The notes: generated by a model not told the origin, from the sequence alone. Shown: positions 1 to 5,884, counted from the stretch's first letter. The stretch: DNA of 11,663 nucleotides from JAWVEV01 sp033856535 (GCA_033856535.1 JAWVEV010000164.1:1-11663); one strand, 5' to 3'. Translations and numbers: made by a program.

Positions 1-240
1 TACGACCCGGGGGCGCCGCGCGCGCCGGCCTGGTCGGCCCGCGGGCTGCTCGCGGTGGAGATGGAGGCGGCGACGCTCTTCGCGATCGCCGCGCGGGCCG
101 GCGCCCGCGCCGGCTGCGTGCTCGGGGTCTCGAACCGGCTGGTGGGCGGCGAGGACGACTGGGTGGACCCGGCCGAGTTCCGGGCGCTGGGGCTGGCGGC
201 CGCCGAGGCGGGCCTCCGGGCGCTCGTCGGCGCCGGATGA
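1..240 (+). CDS. Nucleoside phosphorylase, PNP/UDP family (C-terminal end only)
   Basis: Only the last 79 residues are present; the reading frame is open from base 1. The segment contains AVEMEAATLFAIA, the conserved Val-Glu-Met-Glu-Ala block of the PNP/UDP phosphorylase family, where the glutamates contact the ribose of the nucleoside. It is followed by a buried strand (CVLGVSN) and a closing helix (EFRALGLAAAEAGLRALVG), the usual C-terminal layout. The family cleaves purine nucleosides or uridine with phosphate, releasing base and ribose-1-phosphate, in the cytoplasm. Which nucleoside is used cannot be decided from this fragment; the VEMEA form is common in uridine phosphorylase and DeoD-like enzymes. 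The stop lies 4 bases from the stop of the convergent thioredoxin gene. It is distinct from the second phosphorylase-family gene of the window (10022-10708), which belongs to the HpnG group. Confidence 0.8.
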   Translation, partial: YDPGAPRAPAWSARGLLAVEMEAATLFAIAARAGARAGCVLGVSNRLVGGEDDWVDPAEFRALGLAAAEAGLRALVGAG

Positions 241-244
241 GACC

Positions 245-796
245 TCAGGCGACGCTCTTGGCGAAGGCGTCGAGGTCGGCCTCGGTGACGCCACCGAACC
301 GGCTCCCCAGAATGCGCCCCTCGCGGTCGAGATAAATCGTGACCGGCAGGCCCGTCGCGCCGTACTCGCCCGCGACCCTCGCCCTGTCGTCGACCCCCAG
401 GTCGTAGTCGACGCGGTACTTCTCGGCGAACTTCCGGCTGTCCGAGGGATCGTCGTTGACCGCCAGCCCCAGCACCGCGATCTCGGGGTGGGCCGTGGCG
501 AACGCGACCAGGTCGGGCAGCTCGCGCTTGCACGGGCCGCACCAGGAGGCCCAGAAGTTCAGCACCAGCGGCTTGCCGCGGTAGTCGGCCAGCGTGATCG
601 GGTCGCCGTCGTCGAGCGACGGGACCGAGAAGTCGGCGCCCTTCTGACCGGCCTCCACGATGGGCTTCCCGTCGGGCCCGACCGCCTGCCCGGCGGTGCG
701 GGTCGGGGCGTTCGACGCGTCGAGGCCGGCCTCGCTGCAGCCGGCCACCGCCAGCGCGAGCGCGGCCAGGGCGGCGGCGAGGAGCCTGCGGGCCAT
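245..796 (-). CDS. TlpA/ResA-like thioredoxin-fold lipoprotein
   Basis: The 183-residue product is a membrane-anchored, extracytoplasmic thiol-disulfide oxidoreductase of the TlpA/ResA type. Residues 1-20 form a lipoprotein signal: two arginines, an Ala/Leu-rich core and the lipobox AVAGC with Cys20 as lipidation site. A flexible linker of about 30 residues follows. The AhpC/TSA-thioredoxin domain spans roughly 48-180, with the active site WCGPC (Cys86, Cys89) in the context NFWASWCGPCKRELP and a likely cis-proline at Pro151 (TGLP). Such proteins reduce or oxidise cysteines outside the membrane, often for cytochrome c maturation, but no cytochrome c gene lies nearby, so the partner is unknown. 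The ATG at 796 gives a complete signal peptide. There is no clear Shine-Dalgarno sequence; a -10-like box sits 7 bases upstream, so the transcript may be leaderless. It diverges from the PAP2 gene. Confidence 0.92.
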   Translation of the reverse strand: MARRLLAAALAALALAVAGCSEAGLDASNAPTRTAGQAVGPDGKPIVEAGQKGADFSVPSLDDGDPITLADYRGKPLVLNFWASWCGPCKRELPDLVAFATAHPEIAVLGLAVNDDPSDSRKFAEKYRVDYDLGVDDRARVAGEYGATGLPVTIYLDREGRILGSRFGGVTEADLDAFAKSVA

Positions 797-803
797 GGCG
801 CCG

Positions 804-809
804 AAGATA
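804..809 (-). promoter_or_regulatory. Putative -10 box (TATCTT) for the thioredoxin lipoprotein gene
   Basis: TATCTT read on the minus strand matches the -10 consensus TATAAT at four of six positions and stands out in a GC-rich gap. It ends 7 bases before the ATG at 796, so transcription would start at or next to the start codon. No convincing -35 hexamer is visible 16-18 bases upstream; that stretch is occupied by a palindrome (815-829). Confidence 0.4.
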
Positions 810-814
810 GCGGG

Positions 815-829
815 CCGCGGGACCCGCGG
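815..829. promoter_or_regulatory. 15-bp perfect palindrome in a divergent promoter gap, possible operator
   Basis: CCGCGGG (815-821) and CCCGCGG (823-829) are perfect inverted repeats around a single A. The site lies between two divergent genes, just upstream of the -10-like box of the thioredoxin gene and 11 bases before the -10-like box of the PAP2 gene. That is where a dimeric regulator could act on both. In DNA this rich in G and C, short palindromes of CG runs arise easily, so the assignment as operator is weak. Confidence 0.3.
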
Positions 830-839
830 TCTCGCGGAC

Positions 840-845
840 TAACCT
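840..845 (+). promoter_or_regulatory. Putative -10 box (TAACCT) for the PAP2 gene
   Basis: TAACCT has the TAnnnT core of a -10 element and ends 9 bases before the GTG at 855. A transcript starting the usual 6-9 bases downstream would begin at the start codon. The bases between (CCCTCCGCG) contain no Shine-Dalgarno sequence, which fits leaderless translation. No -35 hexamer is evident. Confidence 0.35.
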
Positions 846-854
846 CCCTCCGCG

Positions 855-1349
855 GTGGACCTTTCGACCCTCGATCGCCGTGCCGGAACCGCCGTCCGCC
901 GCGCGGTCGAGCGGGTCCCGGGCGGCCCCGCCGCGGCGCGCATCGCCGCCCGCGCCCTGAGCCCCGGCTTTCGCCTCGTCGTCGCGCTCCTGATCCTGCG
1001 CGGCGGGCGGCGGCGGACCGGCCTGCACGCGCTGGCGTCCGGCGTCGCGGCCGCGACGGCCGCCCGCGCCCTTCGCGACCGGGTCGGCCGCCCGCGCCCC
1101 GGCGACCGGGCCGACGGGGGCTTCCCGAGCCGGCACGCGGCGGCGGCGGCGGCGATCGCCCGGGCCGCCAGCCGGCGCGAGCGGCGGCTGGGCCGGGTCC
1201 TCGGCGCCGCGGCCGCGCTCGGCCTCGCCGGCCGGGTGGCGACCGCCGAGCACGATCCCGCGGACATCCTCGCCGGCGCGCTGCTGGGCCTGACGGCCGA
1301 GCGGCTGGTGCATTCGGCCCGCCCCTGCGGTTACCGTACGCGCCGATGA
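855..1349 (+). CDS. Small PAP2-family phosphatase-like membrane protein
   Basis: The 164-residue product carries the three catalytic blocks of the PAP2 (type 2 phosphatidic acid phosphatase) superfamily in the right order and spacing. Block 1 is R74-x6-R81-P82 (normally K-x6-RP). Block 2 is P91-S92-R93-H94 (normally PSGH). Block 3 is G125-R126-x5-H132-x3-D136 (normally SR-x5-H-x3-D). The phosphate-binding arginines and both catalytic histidines are kept; the lysine, glycine and serine positions are substituted. Members remove phosphate from lipid phosphates such as phosphatidate or isoprenyl diphosphates at the membrane. Hydrophobic stretches around 40-48, 58-73, 111-124 and 137-147 are short and alanine-rich. 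The protein is near the lower size limit of the family. The GTG at 855 is the only start giving the full domain; it has no Shine-Dalgarno site. The stop overlaps the next start (ATGA), so the two genes are coupled. Confidence 0.75.
   Translation: MDLSTLDRRAGTAVRRAVERVPGGPAAARIAARALSPGFRLVVALLILRGGRRRTGLHALASGVAAATAARALRDRVGRPRPGDRADGGFPSRHAAAAAAIARAASRRERRLGRVLGAAAALGLAGRVATAEHDPADILAGALLGLTAERLVHSARPCGYRTRR
1332..1337 (+). promoter_or_regulatory. Putative internal -10 box (TACCGT) ahead of the DUF4383-like gene
   Basis: TACCGT fits the TAnnnT pattern, lies inside the last codons of the PAP2 gene, and ends 8 bases before the ATG at 1346. If used, it would give a leaderless transcript of the downstream gene in addition to read-through from the PAP2 gene. 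It may equally be plain coding sequence (Tyr-Arg codons). Confidence 0.25.
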
Positions 1350-1876
1350 TCGGGCTCCCCGCCATGACGGAGCCGCGCGCGTACACCGTCGTGCGTTTGA
1401 CCCGGGTCGTCGCCTCGTTCCTCCTGGCGCTCGGGCTGGTCGGCCTGCTCCGAACCCTCTCGAACGACGTGTCCGGGGACGACACGATCACCTTCTTCAA
1501 GCTGGTGATCCACCCGGTCTCGTGCGGCATCTACCTCGCGCTCGGGCTCGTCGGCGTCGCCGCCGGCACCACCGCCCGGCGCTCCCAGCGGTTCCTCGCG
1601 AGGATCGCCGGGGTGATGCTGCTCTACGCGGTCCTCGGGCAGATCCTCCGCGGCACCCCGGACAACGCGTTCAGCGGCGCGGCCTCGGTCCTGCTGCTGC
1701 ACCTGGGCCTGGCGATCGTCGCCGGCGCGGCCGTCTGGCTGCCGGACCGCGCGAGCGCGCCCATCGCCCCGCCCGACGCGACCGTCCCGGTCGAGGAGAT
1801 CCCGGCGCCGTCAGGCATCCGCGAGGCGGAGGCCGCCGAGGCGACCGTCGCCCCGGAGACGGGCGACCCGGCCTAG
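1346..1876 (+). CDS. Four-helix membrane protein, DUF4383-like
   Basis: The 176-residue product is an integral membrane protein with four predicted helices at about residues 20-36, 53-74, 85-103 and 113-134. It ends in a 40-residue cytoplasmic or external tail rich in Pro, Ala and Glu. The helix pattern and the block PDNAFSGAASVLLLHLGLA before the last helix resemble DUF4383, where an N..D...HL motif precedes the fourth helix. DUF4383 proteins have no known function and are common in actinobacteria. The ATG at 1346 overlaps the preceding stop as ATGA, which argues for translational coupling with the PAP2 gene; a second in-frame ATG at 1364 would give 170 residues and is a realistic alternative. 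The stop is only 10 bases from the stop of the convergent GGDEF gene. The family assignment rests on pattern resemblance; the membrane topology is more secure. Confidence 0.65.
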   Translation: MIGLPAMTEPRAYTVVRLTRVVASFLLALGLVGLLRTLSNDVSGDDTITFFKLVIHPVSCGIYLALGLVGVAAGTTARRSQRFLARIAGVMLLYAVLGQILRGTPDNAFSGAASVLLLHLGLAIVAGAAVWLPDRASAPIAPPDATVPVEEIPAPSGIREAEAAEATVAPETGDPA

Positions 1877-1892
1877 CGAGCTCCGCCTAGGC
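1871..1892. terminator. Inverted repeat between convergent stops, possible bidirectional terminator
   Basis: GCCTAG (1871-1876) and CTAGGC (1887-1892) are perfect inverted repeats; the 10 bases between them (CGAGCTCCGC) can pair further with bulges. Both TAG stop codons, one on each strand, lie in the arms. The position between convergent genes suits a shared terminator, but there is no T-run on either side, and part of the symmetry follows from having CTAG on both strands. Confidence 0.25.
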
Positions 1893-2789
1893 GGTGAGGA
1901 GCCGGGCCAGGCTCGGCAGGTCGGCCACGCCCACCCGGTCGCCGCCCTCCGCGCGGGCGTCGAGCAGCGCGGCCTCGGCCCGCGCCAGCATGGCCAGGCC
2001 GTCGGCGTCGCCGGCCGGCGCGTAGGACGCCAGGCCCGCCGAGACCGTCACCCCTCCGCCGATCGAGAGCGGCGCCACCACCCGGGCGGCCACGCCGGCC
2101 CGGATGCGATCCACCGCGGCCGAGGCCTCGGCCATCGGCCCGGGGACGATCAGCACCAGCCGCGCCCCGCCGGCACGGGCGGCGAGGTCCGAGCCGCGCG
2201 CCGAGGAGCAGACGGACTGGCCCACCAGCCCCAGCAGCCGATCGGCGGCGCGCGGTCCGTGGCGGGCGGTCAGCTCCTCGAGGTTGTCCGGCTCGAGCAC
2301 CGCCAGCGTGAGCGGCTGCGCGTAGCGGCGGGCCCGCTGGGCCTCGCGCCGCAGGGCCGCCGAGAGCTGCGACGCGGGCAGCAGCCCGGTGAGCCGGTCG
2401 GCGGCCGACGGCTCCCGCCGCGGCCGGCCGCGGCTGACCTGGACGGCGGCGATGCCCCCGCCGGTCGCCATGAAGCCGATGAACCCGAGCGCGAGCGTGA
2501 GCCCGTCGGCGTCGGGACGGCCGGACACCAGGGCCATCGCCAGCGCGGTGACCGACGCGGCGGTGACCAGGCCGCGCCCGCCGGCCAACGGGAACGCCAG
2601 CGCGAGCGGCACGACGAAGAGCGCCCAGGCCTGCCAGACCCCGGCGAGCATCAGCAGCGAGGGGACCACCAGCGCGGCCCCCAGGAGCGCCCCGCGACGC
2701 TGGGACGCGTCCGCCGACCGCAGGGCACGCAGCGCCGCCGCGGCTCCCGCGTATCCGTTGCCCCCCATCACCGCGCCGCCGCCACTCAT
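1887..2789 (-). CDS. Membrane-anchored protein with degenerate GGDEF domain
   Basis: The 300-residue product has an N-terminal membrane region with about four hydrophobic segments (roughly 33-50, 52-70, 73-90, 96-117) and a GGDEF-fold domain at about 130-255. Landmarks are DRLTGLLPAS (the usual D.LTGLPNR), the helix RREAQRARRYAQPL, GSDLAARAGG and the closing strand VTVSAGLASY (usual VTVSIGVA). The signature itself is lost: GGDEF reads GGARL (207-211). The first metal-binding Asp is Glu166, and the guanine-binding Asn position appears to be Thr174. Active diguanylate cyclases make cyclic di-GMP; this one is unlikely to, and may instead bind a nucleotide or act as a sensor or scaffold. The ATG at 2789 was chosen because it gives a short cytoplasmic lead before the first helix; the ATG at 2768 is an alternative. 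A start further upstream at 2879 would add a low-complexity Arg/Pro stretch. Confidence 0.8.
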   Translation of the reverse strand: MSGGGAVMGGNGYAGAAAALRALRSADASQRRGALLGAALVVPSLLMLAGVWQAWALFVVPLALAFPLAGGRGLVTAASVTALAMALVSGRPDADGLTLALGFIGFMATGGGIAAVQVSRGRPRREPSAADRLTGLLPASQLSAALRREAQRARRYAQPLTLAVLEPDNLEELTARHGPRAADRLLGLVGQSVCSSARGSDLAARAGGARLVLIVPGPMAEASAAVDRIRAGVAARVVAPLSIGGGVTVSAGLASYAPAGDADGLAMLARAEAALLDARAEGGDRVGVADLPSLARLLTA

Positions 2790-2800
2790 GATGGGCTCGG

Positions 2801-2806
2801 AGCGTA
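2801..2806 (-). promoter_or_regulatory. Putative -10 box (TACGCT) for the degenerate GGDEF gene
   Basis: TACGCT on the minus strand fits TAnnnT and ends 11 bases before the ATG at 2789. Transcription would begin within about 5 bases of the start codon. No -35 match and no Shine-Dalgarno sequence are seen between box and start. Confidence 0.3.
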
Positions 2807-2850
2807 CTTCCGCGGTCGGACGGCGCCCGGGCGGGCCGCCGCTTCCCCGG

Positions 2851-2872
2851 GGCGGGCGGGCCGCCGCCCGCC
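2851..2872. promoter_or_regulatory. Perfect 9-bp inverted repeat with 4-base spacer upstream of the dehydrogenase operon
   Basis: GGCGGGCGG (2851-2859) and CCGCCCGCC (2864-2872) are perfect inverted repeats separated by GCCG. The element ends 2 bases before a -10-like box, so it covers the place where a -35 element and spacer would be. It could be an operator for the downstream genes, or chance symmetry in GC-only DNA. As it lies between divergent genes it is not a terminator for either. Confidence 0.3.
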
Positions 2873-2874
2873 GG

Positions 2875-2880
2875 TACACT
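2875..2880 (+). promoter_or_regulatory. Putative -10 box (TACACT) for the 3-hydroxyacyl-CoA dehydrogenase operon
   Basis: TACACT matches TATAAT at four of six positions. It predicts a leader of about 75 bases before the ATG at 2963, which is consistent with the good Shine-Dalgarno sequence there. No TTGACA-like -35 is present; an inverted repeat fills that space. Confidence 0.35.
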
Positions 2881-2951
2881 GCGCTGCCGGAGCGGCCCCT
2901 CCCGTGACGGCGGAGGCGGACCGCCGAACAGGCCCGGCAGGGGCCCGACCC

Positions 2952-2957
2952 GGGAGG
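2952..2957 (+). promoter_or_regulatory. Shine-Dalgarno site (GGGAGG) fixing the dehydrogenase start
   Basis: GGGAGG lies 5 bases before the ATG at 2963, ideal spacing, and supports that start. It contrasts with several genes in the window that lack such a site. Confidence 0.7.
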
Positions 2958-2962
2958 TCGCG

Positions 2963-4129
2963 ATGCCCATCGAGCAGATCGGGGTCGTCGGCGCAGGAGT
3001 CATGGGCAGCGAGATCGCCCACGTCGTCGCCGGCGCCGGCAAGCGCGTGGTCCTGCGCGACGTGGACGAGGACGCGCTCGAGCGGGGGCTGGCGCACGTG
3101 CGCTCCCTCGGCGAGCGGGCGGTGCGCGGGGGACGGATGAGCAGGGCCGAGGCGAGCGCGCTGCTCGCGCGGATCGACCCGGTGACCCAGGATGCCGCCC
3201 TGGCCGAGTGCGACCTGGTGGTCGAGGCGGTCACCGAGCGGCTCGAGGTGAAGCGCGACGTGTTCAAGCGCCTCGACGCGGCGGTCAAGCCGGAGGGCAT
3301 CCTCGCCTCCAACACCTCCGGCCTCTCGATCACGGCCATCGGCCGCGAGACCGGCCGGCCGGACCAGGTGATCGGGCTCCACTTCTTCAACCCGGCCAGC
3401 GTGATGAAGCTGGTCGAGGTGATCCGCGGCGAGGACACCTCCGAGGCCACGATGCAGGCCGGGCAGGCGCTGGCGCGCGAGCTGCGCAAGATCCCGGTGC
3501 CGGTGGTCGAGTGCCCGGGCTTCCTGGTGAACCGGATCCTGGTGCGCGCGATGGCGGAGGCCTACCGGCACGCCGCCGAGATCGGCGCGAGCCCGATCAC
3601 GGTGGACGCCTCGGTGGCGGTCACCGGGCCGGCGCCGATGGGCCCGTTCGCCCTGGGCGACCTGATCGGCCTGGACACCATGGACCACATCCAGCGCGAC
3701 CTGCGGGCCGCCTACGGCGAGCGCTTCGACGACGCCGGCCAGCTTGCGGCGCGGGTCGCCGAGGGCAGGCTGGGGCTGAAGTCGGGCCAGGGCTTCTTCG
3801 TCGGCCGGGCCCCGCGGGGCAGCACGAGCGACGAGGGGCGCGAGGTCGCCCGCCGCTACTACCTCGGCGCCCTGACCGAGGCGTGCCTGTGCCTCGACGA
3901 GTCGATCGCGGCGCTGCCGGACATCGACCTCGCGATGCAGCTCGGCACGGGCTGGAAGGTCGGCCCGCTGGCCTGGGCGGACCAGACCGGATTGCGGCTG
4001 CTCGTCGCGCGGCTGGAGAACCTCCGGCGCGCCGCCGGCGAGCGCTTCGCGCCGCCGGCCGCCCTGCTCGAGCGCGCGGCCGCCGGCCGGCGCTTCCACG
4101 AGGACGCCCTCGCCGGCGTCGCCGCCTGA
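2963..4129 (+). CDS. 3-hydroxyacyl-CoA dehydrogenase
   Basis: The 388-residue enzyme oxidises 3-hydroxyacyl-CoA to 3-ketoacyl-CoA with NAD+, the third step of beta-oxidation or a related CoA pathway, in the cytoplasm. The Rossmann domain covers about 1-182: GAGVMG (10-15) binds NAD, Glu88 lies in VVEAVTE, and Ser116-Asn117-Thr118 fits the SNTS motif. The catalytic His140 is in HFFNPA, followed by the MKLVEVI block with the partner glutamate. Asn190 lies in the hinge (FLVNRIL). A C-terminal 3HCDH domain runs from about 184 to 280, with GPFALGDLIGLD. A second, less conserved copy at about 297-388 (RRYYLGALTEACLCLDE) makes the protein longer than the approximately 285-residue single-copy Hbd/PaaH type and like the dehydrogenase half of FadB/FadJ, but with no hydratase domain. 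It probably heads an operon with argF and the rhomboid gene; a good Shine-Dalgarno site supports the start. Confidence 0.93.
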   Translation: MPIEQIGVVGAGVMGSEIAHVVAGAGKRVVLRDVDEDALERGLAHVRSLGERAVRGGRMSRAEASALLARIDPVTQDAALAECDLVVEAVTERLEVKRDVFKRLDAAVKPEGILASNTSGLSITAIGRETGRPDQVIGLHFFNPASVMKLVEVIRGEDTSEATMQAGQALARELRKIPVPVVECPGFLVNRILVRAMAEAYRHAAEIGASPITVDASVAVTGPAPMGPFALGDLIGLDTMDHIQRDLRAAYGERFDDAGQLAARVAEGRLGLKSGQGFFVGRAPRGSTSDEGREVARRYYLGALTEACLCLDESIAALPDIDLAMQLGTGWKVGPLAWADQTGLRLLVARLENLRRAAGERFAPPAALLERAAAGRRFHEDALAGVAA

Positions 4130-4135
4130 GCCGGG

Positions 4136-5092
4136 GTGGCCGCCGTCTTCCACCCCGCGCTCGCCGGGCGGTCGCTGCTCACCCTCCGCAACCACCCGCC
4201 CGAGGCGGTCGAGGCGATCCTGGACCTCGCCGCCGAGCTGAAGGCCCACCGCGGCCCCTGGCCGGCGCTGCTGGCCGGCAAGGTCGTCGCGCTGATGTTC
4301 GAGCGGCCCTCGACCCGCACCCGCGTCTCGTTCGAGTCCGGCGTCGCGCGCCTGGGCGGGTCGAGCATCGTGCTCTCGACGTCCGAGACCCAGATGGGCC
4401 GCGGCGAGACCGTCGAGGACACGGCCAAGGTGCTCTCGCGCTTCGTCGACGCGATCGTGCTGCGCACCGGGCCGCACGAGCGCCTGCTGGAGATGGACCG
4501 CGGCGCCGAGGTGCCCGTCGTGAACGGCCTCACCCACGCCCACCACCCCTGCCAGGCGCTGGCCGACGCGCAGACGGTGCGCGAGCGGTTCGGGGACCTG
4601 GCCGGCCTCCCGATCGCCTACGTCGGAGACGGGAACAACGTCTGCGTCTCGCTGATGATCGTCGGGGCGCTGACCGGCATGCGCGTGACCGCCGGCTGCC
4701 CCGAGGGCTACCTGCCCGACCCGGAGGTCGTCGCCTGGGCCGACGCGGTCGGCCGCGAGCGCGGCGGGGGGGCGGCCGTGACGACCGACGCGCGCGAGGC
4801 CGTCGCCGGCGCCCGGGCGGTCTACACCGACACCTGGGTCTCGATGGGCGACGAGGAGGGCGCGGCGGCCCGGCTCCGGGCGCTCGACCCGTACCGGCTC
4901 GACTCGGCCCTGCTCGACGCGGCGGCTCCGGACGCCGTCGCGATGCACTGCCTGCCGGCCCACGAAGGCGACGAGATCACCCGCGAGGTGCTCCACGGCC
5001 CGCGCTCGGCCGTCTGGGACCAGGCCGAGAACCGGATGCACGCTCAGGCGGCGCTGCTGGCGCTGGTGCTCGGGGACCCCGGCATGCCGTGA
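4136..5092 (+). CDS. argF: Ornithine carbamoyltransferase
   Basis: The 318-residue enzyme transfers the carbamoyl group of carbamoyl phosphate to ornithine, giving citrulline, in arginine synthesis. The carbamoyl phosphate loop is S59-T60-R61-T62-R63 in FERPSTRTRVSFE. HPCQ (137-140) adds the second phosphate-side site. The ornithine-binding SMG loop is S236-M237-G238 in DTWVSMGDEE, and the catalytic HCLP is 271-274 with Cys272. The SMG loop and HCLP distinguish it from aspartate carbamoyltransferase, and full length and intact motifs indicate an active enzyme. The GTG at 4136 is 6 bases after the dehydrogenase stop and is the natural start, since the product then begins with the usual short lead before the first helix. 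The stop overlaps the rhomboid start. No other arginine gene is in the window, so argF here is separated from any arg cluster, at least on the left side seen. Confidence 0.95.
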   Translation: MAAVFHPALAGRSLLTLRNHPPEAVEAILDLAAELKAHRGPWPALLAGKVVALMFERPSTRTRVSFESGVARLGGSSIVLSTSETQMGRGETVEDTAKVLSRFVDAIVLRTGPHERLLEMDRGAEVPVVNGLTHAHHPCQALADAQTVRERFGDLAGLPIAYVGDGNNVCVSLMIVGALTGMRVTAGCPEGYLPDPEVVAWADAVGRERGGGAAVTTDAREAVAGARAVYTDTWVSMGDEEGAAARLRALDPYRLDSALLDAAAPDAVAMHCLPAHEGDEITREVLHGPRSAVWDQAENRMHAQAALLALVLGDPGMP

Positions 5093-5850
5093 TCCCGATC
5101 AAGGACGACAACCCCACGCGGCGCAAGCCCGTCCTCACGATCGGGCTGATCGTCGTGTGCGCGTTGGTCTTCCTGTTCCAGTGGCAGAAGCCCGCCGACG
5201 CCTCGCTCGACGGGCAGCTGGCCTTCTCATGCGAGTACGGCCTGGTGGCCGACCACCTGGTCCACGGGGAGGACCCGCGCGAGGGCGGCCGGGACGACCC
5301 CTTCGCGGTGACCTGCCAGGGCCTCAACCAGGAGCACAACCGCTTCCTGGGGGTCCTCACGAGCATGTTCCTGCACGGCGGCTGGCTCCACCTGGGCGGG
5401 AACATGCTGTTCCTCTGGGTCTTCGGCAACAACATCGAGGACCGGCTCGGGCGGCTGAGGTTCCTTCCGTTCTACCTGCTCGTCGGGGTCGCGGCGGGCC
5501 TCGCCCAGGTGATCGCGGACCCCGGCAGCGACATCCCGCTGATCGGCGCCTCCGGCGCGATCTCGGGCGTGCTGGGCGCGTACATCCTGCTGTTCCCGCG
5601 CGCGCCGGTCTGGACGATCGTGCCGCCGTTCTTCTTCCTGCCGTTCAAGATCCCGGCCTTCGTCTGGCTCGCGCTCTACTTCGTCCTCCAGTTCGTCTAC
5701 CTGGGCGGCGACGCCACCGCCGGCGGCGGCGGGGTGGCCTACTGGGCCCACATCGGCGGGTTCATCGCCGGGATCGCGCTGATCAAGCCGTTCCTCCTGG
5801 GGCGCCGCGAGCCGCCGCCGCCGGCCCTCGCGCACCGGGCCGTATATTGA
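5089..5850 (+). CDS. Rhomboid-family intramembrane serine protease
   Basis: The 253-residue membrane protein has the six-helix core of bacterial rhomboids. It opens with IPIKDDNPTRRKP, the usual cytoplasmic lead of this subfamily, then the first helix (about 15-31), a long external loop (32-86) and the conserved block HGGWLHLGGNM with His101 and Asn105, which form the oxyanion region. The catalytic dyad is Ser155 in GASGAISG (153-160) and His221 in AYWAHIGGFIAG. It should cleave transmembrane substrates within the membrane; the substrate is unknown. Two cysteines (48 and 76) in the first loop could form an external disulfide. The start is the GTG at 5089, overlapping the argF stop as GTGA, which indicates translational coupling. 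The short C-terminal tail is Pro-rich. All catalytic residues are present, so an active protease is expected. Confidence 0.93.
   Translation: MIPIKDDNPTRRKPVLTIGLIVVCALVFLFQWQKPADASLDGQLAFSCEYGLVADHLVHGEDPREGGRDDPFAVTCQGLNQEHNRFLGVLTSMFLHGGWLHLGGNMLFLWVFGNNIEDRLGRLRFLPFYLLVGVAAGLAQVIADPGSDIPLIGASGAISGVLGAYILLFPRAPVWTIVPPFFFLPFKIPAFVWLALYFVLQFVYLGGDATAGGGGVAYWAHIGGFIAGIALIKPFLLGRREPPPPALAHRAVY
5843..5848 (+). promoter_or_regulatory. Putative -10 box (TATATT) before the DUF2007 gene
   Basis: TATATT matches TATAAT at five of six positions and overlaps the last codons of the rhomboid gene. It predicts a leader of about 30 bases before the ATG at 5885, which has a GGGAGC Shine-Dalgarno-like site 4 bases upstream. 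A -35 match is lacking. It would separate the DUF2007-FIST pair from the preceding operon. Confidence 0.4.
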
Positions 5851-5884
5851 GCGCGTCCCGTCCCGCCGATCCCCGGGAGCGGCG

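Noticed and set aside
1141..1155. GGC/GCG triplet run (cggcggcggcggcg) as a repeat element
   Set aside because: It encodes an Ala run inside the PAP2 gene and is simple GC-rich codon repetition.
488..1345. N-terminal extension of the DUF4383-like protein back to 488
   Set aside because: The extension is Arg/Pro/Gly-rich shadow sequence overlapping the thioredoxin and PAP2 genes. The membrane protein begins naturally at 1346.
2790..2879. Start of the degenerate GGDEF protein at 2879
   Set aside because: It would add 30 Arg/Pro/Gly-rich residues that overlap the divergent promoter region and have no family counterpart.
2786..5041. A 751-codon open frame on the minus strand across the dehydrogenase and argF genes
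   Set aside because: Composition is Arg/Gly/His/Ala-rich with no domain-like segments, and it is fully antisense to two genes with intact catalytic motifs. Such frames are expected where third positions are nearly always G or C.
3208..5088. Extension of the rhomboid frame upstream to 3208
   Set aside because: It runs out of frame through the dehydrogenase and argF genes with low-complexity translation; the IPIKDDNPTRR lead at 5089 is the family's usual N-terminus.
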